Shown here piece by piece: positions 18,266 to 26,382 of a stretch of 64,000 nucleotides of DNA. Below the pieces are notes generated by a model. It searched no databases. It saw nothing but the letters and a program-made list of their open reading frames with translations, and had not been told where the DNA came from. The position numbers and the translations under genes are program-made. Numbering within the stretch: position 1 is the first letter of the stretch; each line of letters starts with the position of its first letter. Source of the stretch: JABAAW01 sp965216605 (lineage in GTDB: Bacteria > Pseudomonadota > Alphaproteobacteria > JABAAW01); the NCBI GenBank assembly GCA_965216605.1, contig CBDCGG010000002.1, forward strand, positions 1,426,001 to 1,490,000. Reading direction: 5' to 3'.

Positions 18266-19020
18266 TGGCGAAAAAAAACGAAAATCCTTCTGATAAGATG
18301 TCGCTCTTAGCGCTCGGAGAGCTTCTGCGTCAGCAGCGCGAGCAGCAACAGCTCGCCCTGCAAGACTGCGCCGAGCAGTTGAAGATCAGGCATCGCTATT
18401 TGGATTCCTTGGAGCAGGGGCGTCCCGACGACCTGCCCGGCGATGTGTTCTACATTAACTTTGTCAAAAGCTACGCAACCCTGCTCGGCTTGGAGGGAGA
18501 AGAATTTGCAAGCAAGGCGCGCCATGCTCTTCAGGCGCAGGGGCGGTTGCAAGAGCTCGAAAGCGTGATGCAGCATCGTCCTGGCGCGATGAAGGCGACG
18601 AAGGCGGCGCAAATACTGTATGAGGATAAATCGGATGTGGCGTTGAAACTTGCTTCCAACCTTGCAACAAGCCTTGGAGAAGGCGAGGCGTCTAGAGTGT
18701 CTTCCTTGTCTGCTCCCGCCGATCTTTCCGCCAACCTATCTTTCCGCCAACCTATCTTCTCTGCCTTTCCCCGTGGAGGGCAAGCTTCCTTTGACCTCGA
18801 TGGCGAGCCCCGATACCGAAAAGCAGCTGTTGCGCGAGACGCTGTTGAGTCCTCTTGTCATCGTCGGAGGATTGATCGGCGTCATCTTGCTCTATCTTGG
18901 AAGCGTGATCGTTCTCGATCTGCTGGGGGAGAGCGGGAGTGTTGTGTCGACGGGCACAGATGTTTCGCTAACGACGGACGAAGAGCAGGAGGAGGAAGAA
19001 ACGCTGGTCGAGGTTGTTGA
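18265..19020 (+). CDS. rodZ: RodZ-like protein, N-terminal helix-turn-helix part (upstream of frameshift)
   Basis: The ATG at 18265 overlaps the lysC stop by one base. Residues about 12-90 form the RodZ-type HTH domain (LGELLRQQREQQQLALQDCA; YLDSLEQGRPDDLPG; YINFVKSYATLLGL), which in RodZ binds the actin-like MreB. The frame is genuine to about codon 155, then passes through a 16-bp tandem duplication (18722-18753) and continues as out-of-frame sequence to 19020. Deleting one 16-base copy fuses it cleanly to the membrane and C-terminal part in the next frame. RodZ connects MreB to the cell-wall machinery, so the broken copy may affect shape control. Confidence 0.85.
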   Translation: MAKKNENPSDKMSLLALGELLRQQREQQQLALQDCAEQLKIRHRYLDSLEQGRPDDLPGDVFYINFVKSYATLLGLEGEEFASKARHALQAQGRLQELESVMQHRPGAMKATKAAQILYEDKSDVALKLASNLATSLGEGEASRVSSLSAPADLSANLSFRQPIFSAFPRGGQASFDLDGEPRYRKAAVARDAVESSCHRRRIDRRHLALSWKRDRSRSAGGERECCVDGHRCFANDGRRAGGGRNAGRGC

Positions 19021-19453
19021 GGAGGTGCGGCAACCACGGATCTACGGCGCGCTAGGAGCAGCGCGAATCGAGGTGTGGGCGAAGGAGACTTGCGGGATTG
19101 CCGTTTTTGCAACCGACATCTCGCTGGCGAGGCGCGAGCAGGCGGAACTGCTGTTTGCAGAGACGCTGTTGGAAGGAGATCGTTACCGCGTTCCCGCTGA
19201 GTTGGGGATCGTCTTGAAGGGAGGTAATCTTTCGTGCCTGACATTTGTTGTTCAGGGGGTTGTTGTCAATCCGTTTCGTATTCCCAGCCCGTCGGGCTTT
19301 ATATCCTTGGAGCCATCGCATTTGCGAACGCGCACAGCGATCCGAGAGGGCGGAATCTTGGCGCGAGAACGTTTGCCCGTCGTGCTAGAGATAGAGCTGT
19401 TGCGCCAGCAACGCGCCGAGCGCGCCTTGGAGTTGGAGGGGGGAAGTCCTTGA
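18650..19453 (+). CDS. rodZ: RodZ-like protein, transmembrane and C-terminal part (downstream of frameshift)
   Basis: The real segment begins near 18738, after the 16-bp duplication. It holds one transmembrane helix (LVIVGGLIGVILLYLGSVIV), an acidic linker (TTDEEQEEEETLVEVVEEV) and a C-terminal beta domain of the DUF4115/RodZ type (ARIEVWAKETCGIAVFATDI; GDRYRVPAELGIVLKGGN). In the undamaged arrangement lysC-rodZ-ispG are consecutive with overlapping ends. The TGA at 19451 overlaps a TTG start for ispG. The ORF's own first codons (18650 on) are out-of-frame sequence and unlikely to be translated as such. Confidence 0.82.
   Translation: MLPTLQQALEKARRLECLPCLLPPIFPPTYLSANLSSLPFPVEGKLPLTSMASPDTEKQLLRETLLSPLVIVGGLIGVILLYLGSVIVLDLLGESGSVVSTGTDVSLTTDEEQEEEETLVEVVEEVRQPRIYGALGAARIEVWAKETCGIAVFATDISLARREQAELLFAETLLEGDRYRVPAELGIVLKGGNLSCLTFVVQGVVVNPFRIPSPSGFISLEPSHLRTRTAIREGGILARERLPVVLEIELLRQQRAERALELEGGSP
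18722..18753 (+). repeat. 16-bp tandem duplication causing a frameshift in rodZ
   Basis: Two perfect copies of atctttccgccaacct occupy 18722-18737 and 18738-18753. Sixteen is not a multiple of three. One copy gives ...ADLSANLSSLPFPVEGK..., a single open frame across the gene. Confidence 0.93.
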
Positions 19454-20604
19454 ACGATGCTCCTGACAAAACGCTGGCAGCACACGAGGCGCTGCCTGTT
19501 GTTCGGCGTAGGTCGAGGTGTATTGCTGTCGGTGAGGTTTTGGTGGGAGGGGACGCTCCGATCTCGGTTCAGTCCATGACGAACACGCCCAGCGAAGATG
19601 TCGAGGCATGTGTAAGGCAGATCGACGCTCTCGCAGCGGCGGGGGCGGATATCGTTCGGGTCTCGTGTCCTAGCGAGGAGGCGGTGCGGGCGTTTGCTCA
19701 AATTGTCAAACGAGTCTCGCTTCCTTTGGTCGCCGATATACACTTCCACTACAAGCGTGCATTAGAGGCGGCGAGGGCGGGAGCGGCGGCGTTGCGAATC
19801 AATCCGGGCAACATCGGAGGTGCAGCGCGCGTGAGAGAGGTGGTGAAGGCGGCTCAAGGCGAGGGGTGTTCGATACGCATCGGCGTGAACGCGGGGTCTT
19901 TGGAGCGCGACCTCTTAGAAAAATACGGAGAACCTTGTCCGCAGGCGATGCTAGAGAGTGCCTTGGCGCAGAGCCGTTTGTTGGAAGATTGCGGCTTCGA
20001 TGCCTTCAAAATCAGCGTCAAAGCCTCGGATGTGCGTTTGGCGATTGCCTCGTATCGTCTACTGGCGAGTGCTTGCGATCATCCGTTGCATTTGGGAATC
20101 ACAGAGGCGGGCGCGCAGATGGCGGGCAGCGTCAAGTCAGCGATAGGCTTAGGAACCTTGTTGTTGGAGGGCATCGGCGACACCTTACGTGTCTCCTTGT
20201 CTGCAGACCCCGTCGAGGAAGTACGGGTGGGCTTTGCCATTTTGCAGGCTTTGAAACTGCGTTCACGCGGTGTGAATATCGTCGCTTGTCCTTCTTGTTC
20301 TCGCCAGCGTTTCGATGTGATCAGCGTTGTGCACGAGGCGGAGATGCGTTTGGAGCATATTCGTGAGCCGATCACCGTTTCGATCATAGGCTGTGTCGTC
20401 AATGGACCGGGCGAGGCGCGTGCCAGCGATGTCGGCGTGACGGGCGGAGGCAAGGATACTCATCAGATTTATGTCGGGGGCGGCAAGGATCATCGCCTCA
20501 AAGCGGGGGAGGGCGGAGTGCAATTGGTCGATCATATCGTCGAGCTCGTCGAAAGCAGGGCAGAGCATTTACGCAAGACAAGGCAGGAAAAAGAGGACGT
20601 GTAG
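19450..20604 (+). CDS. ispG: 4-hydroxy-3-methylbut-2-enyl diphosphate synthase
   Basis: This [4Fe-4S] enzyme acts in the MEP isoprenoid pathway. The start chosen is the TTG at 19450, which overlaps the RodZ stop (TTGA) and follows a G-rich ribosome site (ggaggg). It gives 384 residues, normal for IspG, whereas the longer frame runs inside rodZ. Motifs are VGGDAPISVQSMTNTPSED at the start of the TIM barrel, PLVADIHFHYKRAL and RINPGNIG. The cluster cysteines lie in VACPSCSRQRFD and IIGCVVNGPGEA. The lysC-rodZ-ispG order is usual in alphaproteobacteria; hisS, often next, is absent. Confidence 0.94.
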   Translation: MNDAPDKTLAAHEALPVVRRRSRCIAVGEVLVGGDAPISVQSMTNTPSEDVEACVRQIDALAAAGADIVRVSCPSEEAVRAFAQIVKRVSLPLVADIHFHYKRALEAARAGAAALRINPGNIGGAARVREVVKAAQGEGCSIRIGVNAGSLERDLLEKYGEPCPQAMLESALAQSRLLEDCGFDAFKISVKASDVRLAIASYRLLASACDHPLHLGITEAGAQMAGSVKSAIGLGTLLLEGIGDTLRVSLSADPVEEVRVGFAILQALKLRSRGVNIVACPSCSRQRFDVISVVHEAEMRLEHIREPITVSIIGCVVNGPGEARASDVGVTGGGKDTHQIYVGGGKDHRLKAGEGGVQLVDHIVELVESRAEHLRKTRQEKEDV

Positions 20605-20685
20605 CGAAGGTATCGCGTCCCATAGCGCGTTGCTTGCAAGGCGCGTCCATAAAATCATCTGCGTCCCCCCGCAAAATGGGCAGTG
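20605..20685. repeat. hairpin-mosaic fragment, copy D (weak)
   Basis: The gap between converging ispG and a lipoprotein gene contains gcgtccccccgcaaaa, like the centre of copies B and F, and gcgcgttgcttgcaaggcgcg, like a stem in copy G. It is too short to define further. Confidence 0.4.
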
Positions 20686-21231
20686 CTACTCTAGCGTCTC
20701 TCGGACAAACAGCCTCTCCTCGATTCTGCCAAAAACCCGCTCATACAAAGCATTATCCACAACAATCTTGTCACCATAAAGGCTGTTGACATTGACAACG
20801 ATCAAACGCAAGTGCGTGTACTTGCCAATGCGCTCCATCGTAAAAGTCAATCTGGTAAACACCCCATAGCGCTCGCCAGGCTGACAATGCTGCACATTGA
20901 TCTTTGCCACCGGATCCCACACGTTCCGACAATCGTCCGCCGCACGCTTCTGTCGAACCAATCCCTTCGCCTCGATGAGTGTCTTGTCCGCCAGATCGCT
21001 CGTGATCTGATAGCCAAGCCCCCGCAAAACAAAGATGCCAGCCTTGTGAATATCCTCGCTCGAAGCCTCCCACTGCCGCGACTGAATTTCCTCCCTCTGC
21101 GCCTCGGTCAAGGGTGGGGGAGGCACCAGAGATTCAAAAAAGGCACAAGAGGGCAAAAAAAGCAAAACCCCCAAAAGTCCATACCCCTTGTAGAAAACTT
21201 TACGAAGGGTTGGTAGAACGAATAAGGACAT
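20686..21231 (-). CDS. hypothetical lipoprotein
   Basis: I do not recognise a family for this 181-residue protein. The N-terminus is a lipoprotein signal with a plausible lipobox (LLFLPSC, cysteine near residue 29). The mature part has a short proline-rich stretch, an alpha/beta region with two cysteines (ADDCRNVWDPVAKINVQHCQ) and strand-rich sequence (YGVFTRLTFTMERIGKYTHL). The ATG overlaps the stop of the upstream lipoprotein gene by one base, so the two are co-translated and probably act together at the outer membrane; that is inference. Confidence 0.65.
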   Translation of the reverse strand: MSLFVLPTLRKVFYKGYGLLGVLLFLPSCAFFESLVPPPPLTEAQREEIQSRQWEASSEDIHKAGIFVLRGLGYQITSDLADKTLIEAKGLVRQKRAADDCRNVWDPVAKINVQHCQPGERYGVFTRLTFTMERIGKYTHLRLIVVNVNSLYGDKIVVDNALYERVFGRIEERLFVRETLE

Positions 21232-21647
21232 TAGAAGCTGCTCGTTCTGCTTTTGAAATCGCTGACAATTTTGCTGTCGTTGAATTTAATAAGCAAGGTC
21301 ATCCTCCGCTGCGTGTTCTCTGACGAGGAGGTGTTTCTGTTATAACCCCCCAAGAGAAGAAAAAATCCACCGCCGCTCGCTCGGGCACGGCTGACCGAAG
21401 CCGATCGTTTGTAAGTCCACACCTCCCTTCCTGCGCCGTCGATGGTGGCAATATCGGGCGCGCCGAACACATCCAACACCTGCGCCTGCGAAGTTTGCCC
21501 CACCTTCAGATGCAACTGGACATTGCCGTGCGTCAGAGGATTCCTCTCCTCCGCCGTAGGTCCTTGCTCTCGCGAAGCGCAACCCGCAACCGAAAAAGCC
21601 AACAGCACAAAAACAAAAAAAGACAATCCCGACAACAATCTAGACAT
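21231..21647 (-). CDS. SmpA/OmlA (BamE)-like small lipoprotein
   Basis: At 138 residues it has signal and lipobox FSVAGCAS (cysteine near residue 23). The mature part carries the pattern of the SmpA/OmlA fold: LHLKVGQTSQAQVLDVFGAP followed by a tryptophan-containing strand (GREVWTYKRS). A loop with glycines and asparagines follows (GGGFFLLLGGYNRNTSSSEN). BamE proteins belong to the outer-membrane protein assembly machinery, but several unrelated lipoproteins share the fold, so the role is uncertain. It is first in a two-lipoprotein operon. Confidence 0.65.
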   Translation of the reverse strand: MSRLLSGLSFFVFVLLAFSVAGCASREQGPTAEERNPLTHGNVQLHLKVGQTSQAQVLDVFGAPDIATIDGAGREVWTYKRSASVSRARASGGGFFLLLGGYNRNTSSSENTQRRMTLLIKFNDSKIVSDFKSRTSSF

Positions 21648-21851
21648 GGTAAATTTCCTTAAAGGGGTTTCTTCTTGAACATTCTCTGATGCACTATAGA
21701 CTTGTTTTCTTTCTTGTGAAATCTTTTAAACAAAAATTTTCTGAGCTCTTCGAGAAGTGATTTGAAGAGCAACCATAGAAAAGAAATGCTAGAAAAGAAA
21801 CAACAAAAGAAAAACGATTCTTCAGCCAAGAAAAAAGCAGGAACAAGCCTT

Positions 21852-22751
21852 ATGCCCGCAACCCTCATCGACGGAGCCTCCGTCGCCACATCGCTGGTAG
21901 AACGCATCTCCGTCTTGGCATCGCGCTTCGCAGTTCAAGCAAACAGAAAGCCCGGACTCACGGTTTGCATCGTTGGCGACGATCCCGCCAGCGCCGTCTA
22001 TGTGCGCGCTAAAGAAAAACGCGCGAGCAAAGCGGGTTTTGAAAGTCGCGTCCTTCGCTTTGACGCTTCGCTCTCGCAAGTCGATCTGCTACGCACGATC
22101 GCCACGCTGAACGCCGAGGAAGCGACCGACGGCATTCTCGTCCAGCTGCCTCTGCCGAAAGGCATGCGGGAGCGGGCGATCATCGAGGCGATCGATCCGC
22201 AGAAGGATGTCGACGGCTTCCACACCGAAAACAGCGGCAAGCTGCTCTGTGGCATCGACGACGGATTCGTTCCTTGCACTCCTTTCGGATGCCTGCATCT
22301 TCTGCGTCGTTATTTCACAGAGCAGGGAGACACGTTGGAAGGAAAACGCGCGCTCGTCTTGGGACGCTCCAACATCGTCGGCAAGCCGATGGCGCTGTTG
22401 TTGCTGGCAGAGCATGCGAGTGTTACTATCGCGCACTCTCGCACGCGCGATCTGCCCGATTTGTGTCGAGAGGCAGAGGTCTTGGTCGCCGCCGTCGGAC
22501 GCGCCAACTTTGTTAAAGGAGACTGGATCAGGCAGGGGGCTGTCGTCGTCGATGTCGGCATCAATCGAGAGGAGGGAAAACTGGTCGGCGATGTCTCTTT
22601 TGCAGAAGCACAAAAAAAAGCCGCCGCAATCACCCCAGTGCCAGGCGGCGTAGGGCCGATGACCATCGCCATGCTGTTGTGGAACACGCTGGTCTCCGCG
22701 CACAGGAGGGCAGGGCTACAACCCCCTTGTTTGGAGGCAGAAAGCAGTTAA
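21852..22751 (+). CDS. folD: bifunctional methylenetetrahydrofolate dehydrogenase/cyclohydrolase
   Basis: It interconverts 5,10-methylene-, methenyl- and 10-formyl-tetrahydrofolate. I prefer the ATG at 21852 (299 residues), where the family normally starts (MPATLIDGASVA) with agga 9 bases upstream. In-frame starts at 21762 (TTG) and 21786 (ATG) would add a lysine-rich extension. Motifs are YVRAKEKRASKAGFES with the catalytic lysine, ILVQLPLPKGM, QKDVDGFHTENSGKL, PCTPFGC, LGRSNIVGKPMALLL and TPVPGGVGPMTIAMLL. Its stop overlaps the stop of the convergent coiled-coil gene by 3 bases. One-carbon supply may connect it to the FAD/GcvT protein. Confidence 0.94.
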   Translation: MPATLIDGASVATSLVERISVLASRFAVQANRKPGLTVCIVGDDPASAVYVRAKEKRASKAGFESRVLRFDASLSQVDLLRTIATLNAEEATDGILVQLPLPKGMRERAIIEAIDPQKDVDGFHTENSGKLLCGIDDGFVPCTPFGCLHLLRRYFTEQGDTLEGKRALVLGRSNIVGKPMALLLLAEHASVTIAHSRTRDLPDLCREAEVLVAAVGRANFVKGDWIRQGAVVVDVGINREEGKLVGDVSFAEAQKKAAAITPVPGGVGPMTIAMLLWNTLVSAHRRAGLQPPCLEAESS

Positions 22752-23320
22752 AGAAGGAGGGCGAGCGCAACCATCCAGGCAAGCATGCAAAAAGAGCCCG
22801 AAATGAAAAGCCTTTTAAGGCGGAACATAGTTTGACGGATGACGGCGATATCCTGTTCCATGGCGAGCAAGCGCGCTCGGAGGGCGGCTATCGCGGTGTT
22901 GCGCAGATTGATTTGGGCATTCACCTCCGCATTCATCACCGCATTCATCTCCGCATTCATCTCTTGGCGAAAGGCTTCGAACTCGGCACGAGAGATTATA
23001 TCCGAGTTCTTTATTAATTTCTCTATGACTTTCTCTGGATGCTGAGGGATGTTGCCTTCCTCATCCTGTTCTTGGGGGGCTGCTTGGGATTTGGGGTGCA
23101 GCAGTTGCGACAGCTGTTCGGGCAGGGGAAGAAAGTGGATTTCCAATGTCGCTTTTGTCGCTTTGTGTGTCGCTTTTCGCGCTTGTGGGGCTGAGGTTAT
23201 GAGCCCGTCAAGGTTGATGTCGCCAGACTTCGCGCCAGATTTCGCGACAGTCTCAAGCATTTTGCCTGTCTGCATTCTCCGAGCAAAGCGGAAGATCTTG
23301 CGGGGGTCGAGGGCATCCAT
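22748..23320 (-). CDS. coiled-coil membrane-anchored protein, CCDC90/DUF1640-like
   Basis: At 190 residues it has a hydrophilic N-terminal half, a coiled coil from about 105 to 165 and one C-terminal transmembrane helix (FISGSFCMLAWMVALALLL). Within the coil, four 12-bp repeats encode EMNA/VMNA/EVNA tetrapeptides. The layout matches DUF1640 (CCDC90/MCUR1-related) proteins, which are membrane-anchored coiled coils of unclear bacterial function. The preceding 91-residue gene on the same strand is a smaller member, separated by 7 bases. Function unknown. Confidence 0.55.
   Translation of the reverse strand: MDALDPRKIFRFARRMQTGKMLETVAKSGAKSGDINLDGLITSAPQARKATHKATKATLEIHFLPLPEQLSQLLHPKSQAAPQEQDEEGNIPQHPEKVIEKLIKNSDIISRAEFEAFRQEMNAEMNAVMNAEVNAQINLRNTAIAALRARLLAMEQDIAVIRQTMFRLKRLFISGSFCMLAWMVALALLL
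22917..22964 (-). repeat. four 12-bp tandem repeats in a coiled-coil gene
   Basis: Plus-strand units gcattcacctcc, gcattcatcacc, gcattcatctcc and gcattcatctct give in-frame MNAE-type repeats. Confidence 0.92.
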
Positions 23321-23327
23321 TTGAACT

Positions 23328-23603
23328 TTACTCTAAGAACAAGAATTCTTTGAAGCCGATCAAAAATCCCAGCATGGCAAACCCCAATCCCATGATCGTA
23401 AGTCCGCTAATCATTAAAAGCCGCAATCCTTCTATTTTCTCTTCAAGTTTTTTTGTCTCGGCAACGCTAGAAAGTCCGCGCGTGCCCTCGCGGAACACAT
23501 CGCGCAAGGCAACAGCTTGCTCTTCGTTCCAGCCCCCCTGTTTCAACCGCGCGACAACCCATTCCGTGTTGAAACGTGGTAGTTCGCTTTGTGTTTGCAA
23601 CAT
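23328..23603 (-). CDS. small coiled-coil/transmembrane protein, CCDC90/DUF1640-like
   Basis: At 91 residues the N-terminal part (FNTEWVVARLKQGGWNEEQA, about 11-30) fits the family opening in which a phenylalanine-containing helix is followed by G-[FW]-x-EEQA. A short coil (VAETKKLEEKIEGLRLLM) and a transmembrane tail (ISGLTIMGLGFAMLGFLIGF) follow. It precedes the 190-residue paralogue on the same strand. A fragment near 14762-14890 repeats its tail. The molecular role is unknown. Confidence 0.6.
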   Translation of the reverse strand: MLQTQSELPRFNTEWVVARLKQGGWNEEQAVALRDVFREGTRGLSSVAETKKLEEKIEGLRLLMISGLTIMGLGFAMLGFLIGFKEFLFLE

Positions 23604-23729
23604 ACGCCTCCCTTTCGTCTCCCTTTTCGTTCATTGCCCCGATTCTCTCTATCCCCTCCCATGCTATCCATCGTTTTGGGAGAGTCAAGGAAAAACAAAG
23701 TAATGGTTCTCGCTAAAATTCTTTTTGTC

Positions 23730-23738
23730 TGCTAGCAT
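23730..23738 (+). promoter_or_regulatory. extended -10 element close to the fabG start
   Basis: TGCTAGCAT ends 6 bases before the fabG ATG, suggesting a leaderless or nearly leaderless transcript. The same nonamer occurs upstream of the glycosyltransferase gene (44521). No good -35 was found. Confidence 0.4.
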
Positions 23739-23744
23739 GCTCCC

Positions 23745-24482
23745 ATGTTCTCTCTCTCTTCCAAACGAGCCCTCGTCACGGGTGCTAGTGGTGGCATCGG
23801 CTCTGCTGTTGCCCGCGTGCTGGTAGCAAGCGGTGCGCAAGTCTTTCTGACAGGACGCAATAAAACCAAACTCGACAGCTTGAAAAAAGAGCTGGGCGAG
23901 CAAGCGCATGTCTATCCTTGCGACATCTCCGATGCGGAGGCACGGATCTCGCTCGGCAAAACAATCCTCGCCGACTTTGAGACGGTCGATATCCTCGTCA
24001 ATAACGCAGGGCAAGCCCAAGACGGACTCGCGCTCAACATGAAAGCAGAGGCGTGGAGAGAGGTGCTTGAAGTCAATCTCACGGGCGTCTTCCACCTGAC
24101 ACAACAATTCCTCCGCCCCATGCTGAAACAACGATGGGGCAGGATCGTCATGGTCGGATCCGTCGTCGGCTTCACAGGAAACAAAGGACAGACAAACTAC
24201 GCAACCTCCAAAGCGGGGCTGGTCGGCATGGTGAAAAGTCTCGCGCAGGAACTCGCGTCGCGTACGATCACCGTCAATTGCGTAGCACCAGGCTTCGTTA
24301 CGACCGCCATGACTTCAAGCCTCTCTGACGAGGTCAAGCAAAAAGTGCTAGAACAAATTCCGCTCGGACGCTACGCCACAAGCGAGGATATCGCGCATGC
24401 CGTGCTATATCTTGCAAGCGATGAGGCTGCCTATACGACAGGACAGACACTCCATGTCAACGGAGGCTTGGCGATGGTATAA
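23745..24482 (+). CDS. fabG: 3-oxoacyl-[acyl-carrier-protein] reductase
   Basis: This NADPH-dependent enzyme catalyses the first reduction in type II fatty-acid elongation. At 245 residues the SDR fold has the cofactor motif TGASGGIGSAVARVL (about 13-27), LVNNAGQAQDG, the catalytic serine in VMVGSVVGFTGNKGQ and YATSKAG (Tyr/Lys). The C-terminal end is TGQTLHVNGGLAMV, typical of FabG. acpP and fabF follow on the same strand. fabD, usually just upstream, is not in the window. No Shine-Dalgarno is seen; a -10-like box lies right before the ATG. Confidence 0.93.
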   Translation: MFSLSSKRALVTGASGGIGSAVARVLVASGAQVFLTGRNKTKLDSLKKELGEQAHVYPCDISDAEARISLGKTILADFETVDILVNNAGQAQDGLALNMKAEAWREVLEVNLTGVFHLTQQFLRPMLKQRWGRIVMVGSVVGFTGNKGQTNYATSKAGLVGMVKSLAQELASRTITVNCVAPGFVTTAMTSSLSDEVKQKVLEQIPLGRYATSEDIAHAVLYLASDEAAYTTGQTLHVNGGLAMV

Positions 24483-24592
24483 AATTTGCCGTCTTGTTGG
24501 GGGCGAGTGCTTTTTTGTTGTGCCGCGTCTGTTTCGTGCTAGTCTTCTTCGCAGACTTTTCTATATCCACCCTTCCGTTAAGGAGAATCCCC

Positions 24593-24835
24593 ATGAGCAA
24601 TACGCTTGAAAGAGTAAAAAAGATCGTCACATCGCAAATCGATGTCGACGAGTCGTTAGTCAAGGAGGAGGCGCGCTTCATCGAAGACCTGAACTTGGAC
24701 AGCTTGGATACCGTCGAGCTGGTCATGGCTTTCGAAGAAGAGTTCGATTGCCAAATCCCCGACAACGAAGCAACCAAAATCCTGACGGTAAAGGATGCCG
24801 TCACCTATATCGACGAACACAAAAAGAAAAGCTGA
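24593..24835 (+). CDS. acpP: acyl carrier protein
   Basis: This 80-residue carrier of growing fatty-acyl chains has its ATG at 24593, supported by taaggag 8 bases upstream; the longer frame upstream is non-homologous. The 4'-phosphopantetheine attachment serine is Ser37 in LNLDSLDTVELVMAFEEEF. The helix II acidic surface used for partner docking is present. It lies between fabG and fabF as usual. Confidence 0.96.
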   Translation: MSNTLERVKKIVTSQIDVDESLVKEEARFIEDLNLDSLDTVELVMAFEEEFDCQIPDNEATKILTVKDAVTYIDEHKKKS

Positions 24836-25068
24836 CAAAGAAAAACCTCTACGATCTCTCCTCGTACAGCACGAGGGGGGGGCTTGTGTAAGGGGCTTTT
24901 GTGCGCTCCGTCCCGCCTTGGGTGAGGGCTTTGTCTCATCGTAAAAAATCCGTGACTGGAGTGTCTGTTGTCAAGCTGCTTGTCGTCTTTTTTTGGGCAG
25001 CAAGCTACTTGTCGTCGATCCTTGACCAAGATGCCCCAAAAAAGCAGTAAGCAAAAGTAGTAGACAAA
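24836..25068. other. intergenic region acpP-fabF with a short hairpin
   Basis: The region holds a stem CCTCGT-acagc-ACGAGG near 24862, with no T run, and two copies of a cttgtcgtc-containing segment near 24980-25017. No gene is visible. acpP and fabF may therefore be separately transcribed here. Confidence 0.4.
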
Positions 25069-26367
25069 ATGCGTAGAGTTGTCGTCACGGGCATGGGAGT
25101 GGTGACCCCCTTGGGTAGTGCGCTGGAGGAGGTGTGGCAGCGTCTTCTTTCAGGGCAGAGCGGTATCGCTCAGGTGGTGAAGTTTCGCGCTGACGAGTTC
25201 CCTTGTCGAATCGGAGGCGAAATCTTCACATCTGAAGAGCTAGAAGCCCTTCCCGCCGACATACCCCAAAAAAATTGTTGGGGAAGCCGTTTTGCAAACG
25301 ACTTGGGCTTGACGGCAAAAGAACGTCGCCGTATGGATCCATTCGTACAATACGCGGTTGCTGCCAGCACTACGGCGATTGCCGATGCGGGTTACGCGCC
25401 CGATAACGACGAGGCGCGTTGTCGCACCGGTGTTCTGATAGGCTCCGGCATCGGAGGCGTGCGCAGCTTCAATGAGACTTCTCTTTTGTTGGAGAGCGGA
25501 GGGGTGAGACGCATCAGTCCTTTCGTGTTGCCTTACTCGCTAATCAACATCTTGAGCGGTGAGGTTGCCTTGCGAAACGGGTATCGCGGTCCGAACTTCT
25601 CGGTAGTCAGCGCCTGCGCAACAGGAGCGCACGCATTAGGCGAGGGCGCGCGTCTTATCGAGATGGACGATGCCGATGTAATGGTCGTCGGCGGCGCGGA
25701 GTCGAGCGTCGAGCGTTTGAGCTTCAGCGTTTTCTGCGCCGTGCGAGCACTCTCAACAGGCTACAACGAGCGTCCCGAAGAGGCATCACGACCTTGGGAC
25801 AAGGCGCGCGACGGATTCGTCATGAGCGAGGGAGCGGGCGTGCTCGTGCTGGAGTCATACGAGCATGCAAAGCAGCGCGGTGCGCGCATCTATGCAGAGC
25901 TGCGAGGATACGGCTTGAGCGGCGATGCCCATCACATCACCGCTCCCGATCCTTCGGGTAATGGACCTTTTCGTGCGATGACGCAGGCTTTTCGTCGGGC
26001 AAAACTATCGCCTAAGCAAGTAGGCTACGGCAACGCCCACAGCACCTCGACGCCTTTGGGCGATGATATCGAGTTGCGAACGATCGAGCGAATGTACGCC
26101 GCAGAGGCTGAGGGGTTGAGTATATCATCGACGAAATCAGCGCTCGGACACAGCTTGGGCGCAGCGGGCGCTTTGGAGGCGATCTTTGCAATCAAGACTC
26201 TGCTTTCGGGAGACCTGCCTCCTACGCTGAACTTGCACGAGCCTAGCGTCGAGACAGACATCGATCGCGTCGCCTTGACAAGCCGTCAGAAGACGCTGGA
26301 GGCGGTCTTTTCCAATTCGTTCGGATTCGGCGGAACGAACGCTTGTCTTGTCTTCGCTCGTTGTTGA
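25069..26367 (+). CDS. fabF: beta-ketoacyl-ACP synthase II
   Basis: It condenses malonyl-ACP with acyl-ACP in fatty-acid elongation. At 432 residues it begins MRRVVVTGMGVVTPLGSA. The active-site cysteine is Cys183 in VVSACATGAHALGEG, with histidines His324 in GNAHSTSTPLGD and His361 in SALGHSLGAAGALEA, giving the complete Cys-His-His triad. The common NAHGTSTP motif reads NAHSTSTP here. mltG follows 15 bases after the stop. Confidence 0.95.
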   Translation: MRRVVVTGMGVVTPLGSALEEVWQRLLSGQSGIAQVVKFRADEFPCRIGGEIFTSEELEALPADIPQKNCWGSRFANDLGLTAKERRRMDPFVQYAVAASTTAIADAGYAPDNDEARCRTGVLIGSGIGGVRSFNETSLLLESGGVRRISPFVLPYSLINILSGEVALRNGYRGPNFSVVSACATGAHALGEGARLIEMDDADVMVVGGAESSVERLSFSVFCAVRALSTGYNERPEEASRPWDKARDGFVMSEGAGVLVLESYEHAKQRGARIYAELRGYGLSGDAHHITAPDPSGNGPFRAMTQAFRRAKLSPKQVGYGNAHSTSTPLGDDIELRTIERMYAAEAEGLSISSTKSALGHSLGAAGALEAIFAIKTLLSGDLPPTLNLHEPSVETDIDRVALTSRQKTLEAVFSNSFGFGGTNACLVFARC

Positions 26368-26382
26368 GCATGAAGGAAGGGG

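Noticed and set aside
24862..24880. Rho-independent terminator after acpP
   Set aside because: The stem is short and followed by G and mixed bases, not a T run.
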